From Fragilaria crotonensis (taxonomy: Eukaryota > Bacillariophyta > Fragilariophyceae > Fragilariales > Fragilariaceae): DNA of 60,996 nt. A program made the translations under genes and the position numbers. The stretch spans positions 1-60,996 of the forward strand of contig JAKSYS010000364.1 in the NCBI GenBank assembly GCA_022925895.1, in the 5' to 3' direction. The notes below the pieces were generated by a model, which saw only the letters and a program-made list of their open reading frames with translations, did not search any database and had not been told where the DNA came from. Below, piece by piece: positions 1 through 9,480 of the stretch (positions within the stretch are counted from its first letter, which is position 1; every line of letters starts with the position of its first letter).

Positions 1-292
1 AGAAAATGGGTATGGTCCTTGCAGATGACGTAGATGTATAACAGATTCTTGCTCTCTGAGCATAGTATGGAAAATCGACTCTATCGTACGGAGGGTAGGT
101 TTTCTACGGCAAATAATGCGACAGAATTCGACTCTCCCGGAAGTAATCACGGATACTTCTTGAAGTAATCATGGTATTGAAACGTACTGAGTTCTGATGG
201 TGTTCGTGCTAATTTGTTGCAATTTCAACGTTCCTTGCTCTTTCAACAAAGAACAAAAATAGGTTGAAGCACTGAAGCAAGTATAGTGTATC

Positions 293-2388
293 ATGGATGT
301 TGCCCAACTGGAAGCCCAACGTGCCCAGCGTTTCCTTGGTGGCACTGGCAAACTGTACAAACCTTCACTTGACCACCTGATGTCGTTCATTGTGGGTCGG
401 CCCTTTGCTCGGAACTACATATACAGTGATGATGAGCTCAATGCTATCACGCCTGCTCACGTACTACAGTGGATGAATTTCAGGACGTTTGGCACCATTA
501 ACCCTGCTGTCGATGCTAACCCAATTTCTGCAAGATCAAGCTCTCTACAGTACTGGAAGAAAGCCGTATCGTTCTTTCATCCCAACAGATTAATGGTTTG
601 GAGTGCTGGTCGCAATGAAGGGAACCCAACGCGAAGCGTAGAGATCAACAATCTGATTAAAAGAGTGAAGAAGAAAGAGGTAAGGAAACAGGGCGTGGCA
701 TCGCAGACTCGAAGGGCGATTACAGAATTGGAATTTCGTACATTGCATTCAGTTTTTCGTGATGCAAGTAATAGTATGCTGTGGAGGTACGGTATGAGTG
801 CTTTGATCAATTTCCAGTTTCATGTTATTGCAAGGATTGATGATACAACGCAGGTATTGATTGATCGCGTCCATGATTCGTTTCAAATTGCTTGAAAACC
901 AAGTTAAATTGGTCCAAGAATGTTGGGGATGAGCGAGATGCACCATGGCAAATTGTTATGGGATCTATGGACACAACGTACTGTGTCCTGGTAAGTATGG
1001 CTGTATGGATGGAGATGAATATGCGTACCAATGCAAATGCTGCAAATTCGCCGTATGTATTCTCGTTCAGTGATGACGTCGCTGTTCCAAGCGGTGGACT
1101 GAAGGCAAATGTATCGCACAAACTATCTTCGGTCAGAAAGTCTTCAAGATGGAACAGTTTCGTAACACTGCTGACAGTGGGTCATTGCTCGGAAGTCACA
1201 GTATTCGGAAATACGCAGCTACCCATGCAAGGAAGTGTGGCTGCAACAAGGATGAGAAGGATATTCGGGTAGGTGGAAATCGAGGACGCAGTTTCTGACG
1301 TGTACGATGATGTTGAGCTTCCATATCCAGATGCCAAAGTTGCCGAAAAACTGTCCATCGGAGGTGCTTGTTTTTACTTGTTTCCTAACGAAGATGCGAA
1401 TGTCAATGGTGGTGTGGTTGACGCGACAATTGGGAACAACATTGAAATGCTGAGGACGTTCGTTCTGACTCAAGTTGTGCCTAACATCAGACGTCGCGTA
1501 CCCGAATCATGTGCTTTGGTTCTTGGAAAGGCTTTTCTGTGGTTCATTTATTCTGACGATGCTGTTTCGAGAACTTTCTTCCCGAAGAATTCAAGAACCG
1601 AATCAAACTGGAGTTGAATGAAATACTGACGGCCTCAGGTGTGGATGTGGAAATCAACAACTTCAATCCAATTCGTCGAGTGCCAGTGATAGTGAGTGGC
1701 GACCAAGGAAGTGTTTTTATCGATTGCATTGAAACAGAAGATCAGGGAGGAGAACAACAAGTCAGAGGCGGTGGTGCAGTTCTTGTTGGTGGCATTCTTG
1801 GTGCAGCAGGAGGAGGCCGGCCGGAGGTGGGATGAGTGCACAACTGATGGCAGTTCACTCATTGGCGACACAACTTCGTCGCGAGATCCATGAAATCAAG
1901 TTGGCACAGGTGGCAGATCGAGCGGCAATGCAGAGGTGCTTCGGAATTGTGAACACGGGTCTGAGGAGGATTGGTATGGCACCAGCTTTCAGGGTTGTTC
2001 AAGGAGTGGGTGGCGTTGGTGCAGGCCATGATGACAACAACATATTGGCCGCGGCAGGTTTACAAAACCTTGCGAGAGCTAATGCAAGTCTGAGCCTGTG
2101 CCCTCGCAACCTGTATGATCTGTGGACTGAGTACACAGTTGGTTTAGAGGGAGGAAGCCCGCATCTCAGTTTTCACACTGTGAACGCGGAAAATCGAAAC
2201 ACAAGTTTTTTCGTCGCAACGTAATTTGGAAAATGGTGAAGCACTTAGTGGATTTGGGGATTACATCTGACATGGCAATTGACCGAATCTACTCAGTATA
2301 CGGTGCTCAAACAAGTGTTACAAAAATCATCAATGCTATAATTGATGACAAGAAAAGGGGCAGGTTGAATCCAAATCTAGTTATGTAA
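293..2388 (+). pseudogene. Crypton-like tyrosine recombinase, frameshifted
   Basis: Pieces of one protein lie in successive frames: 293-895, 892-about 1140, about 1146-1264, 1273-1617, 1614-1835, 1832-2224 and a tail reading to the TAA at 2386-2388. The first piece resembles the core-binding domain of a tyrosine recombinase and ends with a candidate catalytic Arg (HVIARIDDTTQV). A later piece has the His-x-x-Arg box (SHSIRKYAATHARKCG, near 1194-1240). The following piece has a Tyr in VYDDVELPYPDAKVA that fits the nucleophile position. The C-terminal part is a basic helical region ending in TSDMAIDRIYSVYG, like the GCR1_C-type DNA-binding domain that accompanies Cryptons. At least four frame changes make this a dead copy. 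I did not find its ends. Family assignment rests on motif recognition. Confidence 0.72.
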
Positions 2389-2947
2389 TTGTTCTTTGTT
2401 TTGAACTCCTGGACGAGTAGTTACATGTTACATGCACTTCTTCGCTTCGTAATCGTACTCGAGTATACACACATGCACTCTATTCGTTTGTACACGAGTA
2501 CTCGTGCACTGAAATAGGATACTTGTATGACACTTCTACATACACTTAAGCAATACGAAGTCCTACCTAGTTGTATTCCAAATTGCACTAAAATCAAATA
2601 CGTTCGTAGTACTGCTATGACCTATGACCTATGACCTATGACCTATGACCTATGACCTATGACCTATGACCATACGACTCCCAATGACGGATGACGGGAG
2701 ACACACCCGGACCACCTTGGATAATCTTTATATGTATGGACACATAATATTTATTACATGTTGCTATACACACATATACTCTACCTGTCGTATCAGACTC
2801 GATGCCTCTGTCTACATGTACTATAATATAATACATGTTGCAACTTGTTCGAAGTTGAGAACTACAGTTGAACTACGAATGCACAGTACAGCGGTACGAC
2901 GGTACTCTTAAGCCCTTCATTCTGCCAAGACGCACGGAAGAGCCAGC
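2389..2947. other. Intergenic spacer after the Crypton relic
   Basis: No convincing ORF. It contains the TATGACC heptamer array (2616-2671) and short GTAC-rich words. The last part should hold the promoter of the GT49-like gene at 2948; no TATA box is obvious. Confidence 0.5.
2616..2671. repeat. Tandem heptamer repeat (TATGACC)x8
   Basis: Eight uninterrupted copies of TATGACC, counted directly. It is a microsatellite in non-coding DNA upstream of the GT49-like gene. Confidence 0.97.
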
Positions 2948-4291
2948 ATGGCCAGACATCACAAACCATTCCCAACGAATGTAATCGATCGTCTGACCTC
3001 CTCAAGGATGGCGACGTGTCGAACAATCAGCGCGTTGCGACTTGTCTGTGGCATCTTGTTGGTGGTTGTTCTCCAGTTGACGTTTCGACGAATCATAGTC
3101 GATACATTATCCCTCGATTTACAGAAGGGCAAGTCCTCTTCCAAGCCACCGTTTTGGAGTGACGATAACTGCATTGCAATCCACAGCATTTGTCGTCCCA
3201 AGAATGCGACAGAGTCGCCTTCGTCCTTGATCCGAGATGCACTCAAGCTCGTCACAACATCAGGACGAACTGTGCAAGTTCATAATGGAGGAGGAAATGT
3301 GCAGGTTAATGGTGCAGGCATTAACGTGGTAACACTTGCGGCTGCAAAAAGGAACGCCCGGCAAGTTCTGTCACATGCAATTCCAAGGACTCAAGCCTTT
3401 CGTCGCGATGATATCACGTTGCTCACTCATTTATCCACGTCACGACTTCCGCAACTTAAACTGCAACTCGAATGGTGGCATGGTCCGATATCTGCAGCAG
3501 TTGTCGTGACAAACGAAACTGAAGTGAATATGTTGCTTGCCTTTGTCAAGGCAAATGAAGATATCTTGCACTTGACTACCTTTCATGTTTTAGTTGAACA
3601 CAACTCCGACCCAGATTCATATCCGTACAATGTCTTGCGCAACATGGCAATGCGTGAGGCAGAAACAGATTATGTTTTGGCGGTTGATGTGGACTTTGTG
3701 ACGGAAGGATACGATCGCCTTGTCGGGTTGGTTCGCGAGAACGAGGAGGTCATGCAAGCGCTACACTCCAATCGCCTTTTAGTTCTTGCAGCCTTTGAAA
3801 ACACTGCAGCCGGCGCCAAAGCGAACGCAATTCCGCGATCGAAAGCTGATGTCGTCAAGATGGTTGAAGATGGCTTGGTAACTCCTTTCGAGCTAAAGTG
3901 GTGGCCACAGGGACACAAGCCGACCAACTTTTCGAAGTACTACCAGAACGAGACGGGCGTTCTGTATGATATTGAGTATCAGTGGAACTTTGAACCCTAC
4001 GTTCTTGCTTATCGACATGGCTTGCCTCGATACTGGAATGACTTTCGATCGTACGCTTATAACAAATGCAGCTACTTTATTGAAGCTCACTTGATGGGGT
4101 ACAAGTTTTCCGTTTTAAGAGACTTCTACGTCTTCCACATGGGAGCAGCAGGTAAACCCAATGCCGGGTTGCCCCCTCCTGCGGAGCAAGAGAAGAATCG
4201 GAAGTTTCAAGAATATCTTTCGTTGAGCTACGGTATCCCCTTATCTCGGAGTGGTGTGAAACTCGTTTCTGATCAGGAGGTATTGAAATGA
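2948..4291 (+). CDS. LARGE/B4GAT1-like glycosyltransferase (GT49), type II membrane protein
   Basis: 447 aa, single exon. A short cytosolic N-terminus is followed by a hydrophobic anchor (about residues 28-47), as in Golgi type II glycosyltransferases. The catalytic domain starts near residue 155 (DDITLLTHLSTSRLPQL). It continues through a conserved SYPYNVLRNMA block and the metal-binding DxD motif (DVD, residues 247-249, in LAVDVDFV). Near the C-terminus are the family-like blocks YFIEAHLMGYKF and VFHMG. This order fits GT49, the family of LARGE xylosyl/glucuronyltransferase domains and B4GAT1. The donor and acceptor in a diatom are unknown; a role in Golgi glycan synthesis is inferred. Met21 (MATCRTISAL) would also retain the anchor and may be the true start. 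Confidence 0.82.
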   Translation: MARHHKPFPTNVIDRLTSSRMATCRTISALRLVCGILLVVVLQLTFRRIIVDTLSLDLQKGKSSSKPPFWSDDNCIAIHSICRPKNATESPSSLIRDALKLVTTSGRTVQVHNGGGNVQVNGAGINVVTLAAAKRNARQVLSHAIPRTQAFRRDDITLLTHLSTSRLPQLKLQLEWWHGPISAAVVVTNETEVNMLLAFVKANEDILHLTTFHVLVEHNSDPDSYPYNVLRNMAMREAETDYVLAVDVDFVTEGYDRLVGLVRENEEVMQALHSNRLLVLAAFENTAAGAKANAIPRSKADVVKMVEDGLVTPFELKWWPQGHKPTNFSKYYQNETGVLYDIEYQWNFEPYVLAYRHGLPRYWNDFRSYAYNKCSYFIEAHLMGYKFSVLRDFYVFHMGAAGKPNAGLPPPAEQEKNRKFQEYLSLSYGIPLSRSGVKLVSDQEVLK

Positions 4292-4752
4292 GCTGATGGG
4301 TACCGGAGGGATATTGTACACTGGAGTAAATCGGAAGGAGTATGTGGTAGCATCAAAGAATGCAGCCCAATCCACTCCGAACTGCGGAATGCATTGATGA
4401 TTCGCACCTTCTGCTGAGTCGCCACCTTCTCTGATGGAGCATCAGCAGATTTGATATTTTGCCATGCAAGCGCATTCAAATGAACAGACCTTGACGAGGT
4501 TTTGATGCAGTGCTTGCACCGTGTCGACATGCAATCGATCGCAGATAACAAACTACAAACATAAAGTTCTAGAGAGACGTTTCTTGCTGTAACATAGCAT
4601 CTCAAGATTTTATGTGCCCAACAGATTAGAGTTGGAGGTTTCACCGCAGCACCAGTGAAACACTTTTTGAAGTTCCATTCTGATAGCAATCAATTCTCGC
4701 CTATCTTCATCACTGCATCCGTCTATTCGTGTCAATTGGAAAAGATAAGTAT
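4292..4752. other. Intergenic spacer between convergent genes
   Basis: This 461-bp spacer separates the stop codons of the GT49-like gene (+) and the small plastid protein gene (-). Antisense ORFs here lack recognisable motifs and are treated as chance. Both 3' UTRs must lie here; no clear polyadenylation signal was identified. Confidence 0.5.
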
Positions 4753-5534
4753 CTATTCAGCCTTGCCCTTGAGCTTCTCCCAAGCTCCTGCAAGTTGCTT
4801 AGGGGAAGCCTCCAAGAAAGCAGAATATCCCAGGGCTCCAATCAACTCATCCAATGCAGCAGATTTGTCGGTCCAGCCGGCAGGGTTGGTCGCGGCGAAG
4901 GCATCAATCTTGAAGGAGGCAGCCTCCTTTGTGAATGCCTTCAACGTCTCCTCTGCCTTGGCAAGGTCAAGGGAGACCGTGGACACAGCCTCGGCGAACC
5001 ATGGCTCGTCACCACCATCGGCGGCACCAGCATAAGATTTCTGGCCGATAGGGGAAGTTCCTGGGACTCTCCAGTTATTTGGGGAGACAGCACCGAACTG
5101 GCCTTGACCTCCATCACCGACTTGAGCAGGAACATAGCTGTTCTTCTTACCGAAGTCCAAATCGTATTCAGCCATCTTGAGGCTGGCAGCTGCTATAACA
5201 AGAGAGGAATAGCATGAGAACGTGGCGTTTGAATATCAACTAAGGCGTGCGCATTGTGTATCACCACGATGGGAACACAATCCTTGAAATCAACGACTGG
5301 TTCTGAACAGTACACCGTACGCTACCGATGTAGGTGAACTAAATTACTCGCAAGATCAAATCCACAGCTGATCTCGAATGAACCACACGGATACACCGCC
5401 ATTATTGCCTTCCATGGGGACAATTTCATCGCTAAAGACAACTACGAATAAAACGTACAGCGGACGCCAAAGGTGGCTGGGGCAAAAGCCGCAACAGTGG
5501 AAGCGGTGAAAACAAGAGCAGCGGCGACCTTCAT
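4753..5534 (-). CDS. Small nucleus-encoded plastid protein, function unassigned (2 exons)
   Basis: Predicted exons are 5459-5534 and 4753-5192, with a 266-nt GT-AG intron (phase 1). The joined product is about 171 aa. Exon 1 encodes a signal peptide ending in STVAAFAPATFG, a good match to the diatom ASAFAP motif whose Phe directs import into the four-membrane plastid. Exon 2 begins SAASLK and then a soluble acidic domain (MAEYDLDFGKKNSYVPAQ). That domain is Gly/Ala-rich with SPNNWRVPGTSPIG near its start and a helical C-terminal half. No transmembrane segment is visible. The style resembles small diatom-specific photosystem-associated subunits, but I cannot match it firmly to a named one. Plastid location is well supported; function is open. 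Confidence 0.78.
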
Positions 5535-5886
5535 GGTGGATGGATGTAAATGGAAATTTAGAGGATTGATGGCCGAAGGCATTTCAGTACGCCCAGTAGC
5601 AGCAGACTCCGTAGAATTCATTTGTACCAAGGATCGGGGCTTCAAGCTTCAAGGTGCGCTCCAAGGAGCAATAAACATTTCTACCTCGCATTCAATTTGC
5701 GAGCTCAGATTGATCAGAACCGATTAGAGCTCGTGATGACGCACGCGTTGGTTCATGCTCGTTCGATGGTGACAAACACGCGACAACAAGAATAGTGAGA
5801 GTGATCAGTCGGTGTGGCTTGCGGCCAGGACATCATCGACAAACCCTTCGCTGTTGGTGAGTGATCCTTACTGTCATCTGTAGAGC
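5535..5886. promoter_or_regulatory. Divergent intergenic region (shared promoter space)
   Basis: 352 bp separate the start codons of the plastid protein gene (-) and the histidine phosphatase gene (+), so both promoters must fit here. No defined element was recognised. This is positional inference only. Confidence 0.45.
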
Positions 5887-6735
5887 ATGCCTTCCCTCCA
5901 AGCATGTGTTTTCCTTCTCGTGGTGGCGATAAGTGAATCGTTTGTCGTTAATCCGACTTGGCAGCGAGATTCATGGTTCCTCTTGTCTACTCAAAACTTG
6001 CCCGAAGTGCAAGTGGTTTCGAGCATGCCAGAGCCAATACCCATGGATCTCAACAACGAGTACTATCTCCTGCGACATGGTCAATCAACGGCGAACGTCG
6101 CGGGAGTTATATCCTCGGCTCGAAGTCTTGCATACTCCACCAAGCACGGCCTCACAGAGTTCGGCTACCAACAGGGATTCGATGCGGCAGACCAAGTTTT
6201 GGAACTAGTGAAAGATTCCTCCAAAAAGAAAGTTATTTTCGTGTCTTCGCCATTTGCGCGTGCACATCAAACAGCACAAGCCTGCCTAGATGGATTGGCA
6301 ACAAAGGATGTGGGGTCCCTTGAAATTGACACCACAATTCGGATTCAAGACAATCTCATGGAACGTTTCTTCGGTCGCCTCGATGACGAAGCCATATACA
6401 CGTATGCTTACGTTTGGCCCGTCGATAAATTCAATGTGACCCACACTGCGTTTGGCGTCGAATCAGTCGCCGCCGTTGCCACACGGCTGCGGCAAGTTAT
6501 CATGACGTTGGAAGAGGAGCTTCCGAAGGAAGGGTCTCACGTTATTTTGGTATCTCATGCCGATGTGTTACAAATTTGTCAATTGTACGCGGCAGGAGTT
6601 GACAATGTTGGCATCTTTTCGTCGTACCGTTTTGGTAATGGGGAGGTCCGAAAAATGGCACGCACGCCCGAGTCTTTGCCAGACCCGTCGCCATTGCAAG
6701 CGCCGGATCGAGATACGAAAACCAAGGCATCATAA
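5887..6735 (+). CDS. Histidine phosphatase superfamily protein (phosphoglycerate mutase-like)
   Basis: 282 aa, single exon. The N-terminal 20 residues are hydrophobic and end in ISESFVVNP, resembling a diatom signal peptide with an SxSF-type cleavage motif; plastid or secretory targeting is plausible. The catalytic RHG motif is at residues 63-65 (YYLLRHGQSTAN), where His is the phosphorylated nucleophile. A second conserved block, VSSPFARAHQTAQAC, carries the active-site Arg. A Glu lies in NLMERFFG, and the second catalytic His in VILVSHADVLQI. All key positions of the fold are therefore present. The family ranges from sugar-phosphate phosphatases to mutases, so the substrate cannot be inferred. 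It is divergent from the plastid protein gene. Confidence 0.88.
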   Translation: MPSLQACVFLLVVAISESFVVNPTWQRDSWFLLSTQNLPEVQVVSSMPEPIPMDLNNEYYLLRHGQSTANVAGVISSARSLAYSTKHGLTEFGYQQGFDAADQVLELVKDSSKKKVIFVSSPFARAHQTAQACLDGLATKDVGSLEIDTTIRIQDNLMERFFGRLDDEAIYTYAYVWPVDKFNVTHTAFGVESVAAVATRLRQVIMTLEEELPKEGSHVILVSHADVLQICQLYAAGVDNVGIFSSYRFGNGEVRKMARTPESLPDPSPLQAPDRDTKTKAS

Positions 6736-7051
6736 GAATAGATTATCCGTTGTGCGACTATCATTAGCGTTAAGGGTTGAACTGGCATCGTTTACCATTA
6801 CACCATGGCGGAGTCGGGATCGGACGACTGATGACATATTAGAACGAATGCTGTTACTTTCCGTCGGCGAGCGTACCGGTACTGGAGTACTGTGATACTC
6901 GATTGATTTTCAAATAATCTCTGGTATTCCCATACATGCATTCTGAATGCATACAGTATGTCATACAAGTACTTCTCTTCCTCTGGGAAAGACGAAAGAC
7001 TGACGGATGACGTCACGAGAGGTTAGCTGACAACGAAGGGCATCAGCATTT
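6736..7051. other. Intergenic spacer
   Basis: 316 bp between two genes on the + strand. It contains a TACCGGTA palindrome (6874-6881) and short AT-rich stretches; no gene seen. The promoter of the EDR2-like gene should lie here. Confidence 0.45.
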
Positions 7052-9460
7052 GTGAGAAGTCAACCGTGTCATGAGGCCGATGAGGGACCTAAGTCCATCA
7101 TACTCTCGGATAGCCTTTTCGTGTATGCTGTCCTGTTCTCATTGCGGAAACGCTCCCAACAATTCCGTTTGAAGGACTGCGGAGCCATACACTCTTTAGG
7201 AATGACAACCACAATGATGATGGACGACGACGAGGCGCGTCTCATTCGACACTCAGGTCGAGCGCATATTCGAGGAAAGATCCGGCGTATCTGGAGACCT
7301 CGATACCTGGAATTAATGGACAATGGTTTGGTTCGATATTACGAATGCGACGAAGAGGAAGTCGCTGGACGTGATCGCGAGCATGTCAATATGATCCCAA
7401 AGTGCACTCTTCAAGTGTTCCGTGCTCGCATCATTGACGTAACGACGCTGCGAGATGTTCATGTTGGGTTGCCGCGAGGGACGTACGGCTTTCTGTTCCA
7501 TGCTCGTCGACTGGTGTTCGACGATCTGTGTATCAATGGCGATCCAAACGAATCGAGAGATTTTCTTTGTCACGTACCGACTCTGGAAGAAGCGCAATCT
7601 TGGGTAGTGGCCCTGCAGTGGGCTAGTTCACATCAATACAAGGACGAGGATGATTACTTTGATCTCGTCGCTCGACCCGACTCGATCCGAGTCAGCAATG
7701 CTCTGGCATCCAACGCTCCATACCTTGTCGCAAGCCCTTCGCCCAAGAGAATAGATCGTCGAGAAATATCGCCTCGACGACCCAAAGCTGGAAAGATCGT
7801 CGTTCCCAAGGTGCAATCGGTGACACCAGTCAGGATCGATACCATCACATTTGGCCTTGCATATAAAATTCAACTTCTTGTTCTCGCGACGAAGACTGCA
7901 ACAATTATCGAGGAGCGCGTCTTGCTGCGATCTCGAGATCAACTGGAGAGTCTTATAGATCTATTGTTTCACGAATGTACCAAATCCAAGGCTGTGCTCG
8001 ACACTGTTCGACAAAAGTTTCAGCAACGCTTACTTCGTACATACCAAGACCACGTCGCGTCCATCGCCATGATTGATTCCATTCTTCGAATTTTGGCCCT
8101 CGACGCACAAATTTGCAATTCAGCCGCACTACGATCGTTTTGGAGTCTAGAGGTCTGTGTCACACAATCTCTGCCGCTCCTCCGACTGCATCGAACCAAT
8201 GCACTATTATCAAGTCGAGTTCACGATGTCAAGCCTGGTTCGACGGACAGTTTTGTCAAGAAATGGTTGCAGAATGGCGAGTATGAACATTATTCGAAAC
8301 CAAAAGGATACGCATACGACGTGCTGCTGCATCCTGTCCTTCTGACAGGGTGCGTCGTGTTCCCATGGCTTCTTTGCAATTGGTTCCTATCGTTTCACAA
8401 GGTGTTTGGCAGAGTCACTGTCTCGTGGGACCTTGTTTTTCTTAGTTGGGTTCTCGCAGGCCTTGCAGGAATGGAGTGGGAGAAGCGACAACGAATAAGT
8501 GACCCTGTCTTATCTGCACAAGTGAAATCTACTGTCCAAGCCGAGACAATCGAGGCGGTCCTTTCCGACGGTGAACTAGTCGATGACGAAGGCTCCTACT
8601 TTGACGTCCAATCAACATCTTCTACCGATGAAGACGTGGGTGATGTTGAATCCGAAGACGATGGCATTATCGAGGGACTTCCTCTCGCATCTGACCTTCT
8701 TACATCAAAACTGTCGTCGCCGCTTCCTCGTTATCCGGACAACGGTGGTACCTCTTGTTGGTCAAAGCCTCCCGACAACATTTTCCGAGTTCGAAGTGCA
8801 ACCTACCTGCAAGATCGTGTCAAGACGGCGTCGGGCCAGGCTCCGTTTCATTGCCGCGGTGTGGATGTGTGGCTCACGGACAATCCCGAACGACACATTG
8901 CTCGCCATCAGAGTGTGCTAGGAGGTCGCTTGGGAGACGAAGACACCTTCTTAGTCAATTTCCTCCTGCCCTTTGGGAATTTTGTCTCCTACTATGGAAT
9001 ACCACCGATTGAAAAGTTTCCGGATAAGTTGGCCAAGGTGTGGACGAAATTTATCAACGGAGACCAGCAATATCGTGATGCAAGGCTCAAGCTGTTGCCT
9101 GTAGTTGTAGATGGGCCTTGGATCGTCAAGGCGGCTGTTGGGCCAGGTACCTCGCCTGCTCTGTTAGGGAAGGTAATCCCACTGCAGTACTACTTTCGAC
9201 ATCCTTCGGAAGGAAAGAAGGGGGTATACGAAGTTGATGTCATCATCACGGCGTCCTCTATTGCCAAGGGGATTCTGAGCGTGGTCAAAGGCCACACGAA
9301 AGCGCTAACTATCGCATTTGGATTCATTATTGAAGCTGCCGAGGAAGAGGAATTGCCCGAAACGGTGCTTTGCAACAGTCAGATCCACGCTCTGAATCTG
9401 GAAGACTGTCCACAGCTACCTCCTTTTGACATGGACGAAGACAGCGGCCTTAAGATATAG
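7052..9460 (+). CDS. PH / PX / membrane-helix / DUF1336 (EDR2-C) lipid-binding protein
   Basis: 802 aa in one open frame. Met51 (at 7202, MTTTMMMDDDEARL) directly precedes the first domain and may be the true start. Residues about 68-190 read as a PH domain (RRIWRPRYLELMDNGLVRYY, ending in a Trp-containing helix AQSWVVALQWAS). Residues about 260-366 resemble a PX domain (RLLRTYQDHVASI, then a helix with LRSFWSLE). Two hydrophobic segments lie at about 422-475. After an acidic linker, residues about 597-790 match DUF1336, the C-terminal domain of plant EDR2 (VDVWLTDNPERHIARHQSVL, then FGNFVSYYG). EDR2-type proteins bind phosphoinositides and act at endomembranes. The gene converges on the Rab3GAP gene with only 20 bp between stop codons. 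Confidence 0.82.
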   Translation: MRSQPCHEADEGPKSIILSDSLFVYAVLFSLRKRSQQFRLKDCGAIHSLGMTTTMMMDDDEARLIRHSGRAHIRGKIRRIWRPRYLELMDNGLVRYYECDEEEVAGRDREHVNMIPKCTLQVFRARIIDVTTLRDVHVGLPRGTYGFLFHARRLVFDDLCINGDPNESRDFLCHVPTLEEAQSWVVALQWASSHQYKDEDDYFDLVARPDSIRVSNALASNAPYLVASPSPKRIDRREISPRRPKAGKIVVPKVQSVTPVRIDTITFGLAYKIQLLVLATKTATIIEERVLLRSRDQLESLIDLLFHECTKSKAVLDTVRQKFQQRLLRTYQDHVASIAMIDSILRILALDAQICNSAALRSFWSLEVCVTQSLPLLRLHRTNALLSSRVHDVKPGSTDSFVKKWLQNGEYEHYSKPKGYAYDVLLHPVLLTGCVVFPWLLCNWFLSFHKVFGRVTVSWDLVFLSWVLAGLAGMEWEKRQRISDPVLSAQVKSTVQAETIEAVLSDGELVDDEGSYFDVQSTSSTDEDVGDVESEDDGIIEGLPLASDLLTSKLSSPLPRYPDNGGTSCWSKPPDNIFRVRSATYLQDRVKTASGQAPFHCRGVDVWLTDNPERHIARHQSVLGGRLGDEDTFLVNFLLPFGNFVSYYGIPPIEKFPDKLAKVWTKFINGDQQYRDARLKLLPVVVDGPWIVKAAVGPGTSPALLGKVIPLQYYFRHPSEGKKGVYEVDVIITASSIAKGILSVVKGHTKALTIAFGFIIEAAEEEELPETVLCNSQIHALNLEDCPQLPPFDMDEDSGLKI

Positions 9461-9480
9461 CAGGTTCGGTTGGTCTAGTT

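Noticed and set aside
4273-4689. 138-codon minus-strand open frame between two convergent genes
   Set aside because: It overlaps the end of the GT49-like gene, has low-quality composition (Cys/Ser-rich, no blocks) and most likely lies in 3' UTR sequence.
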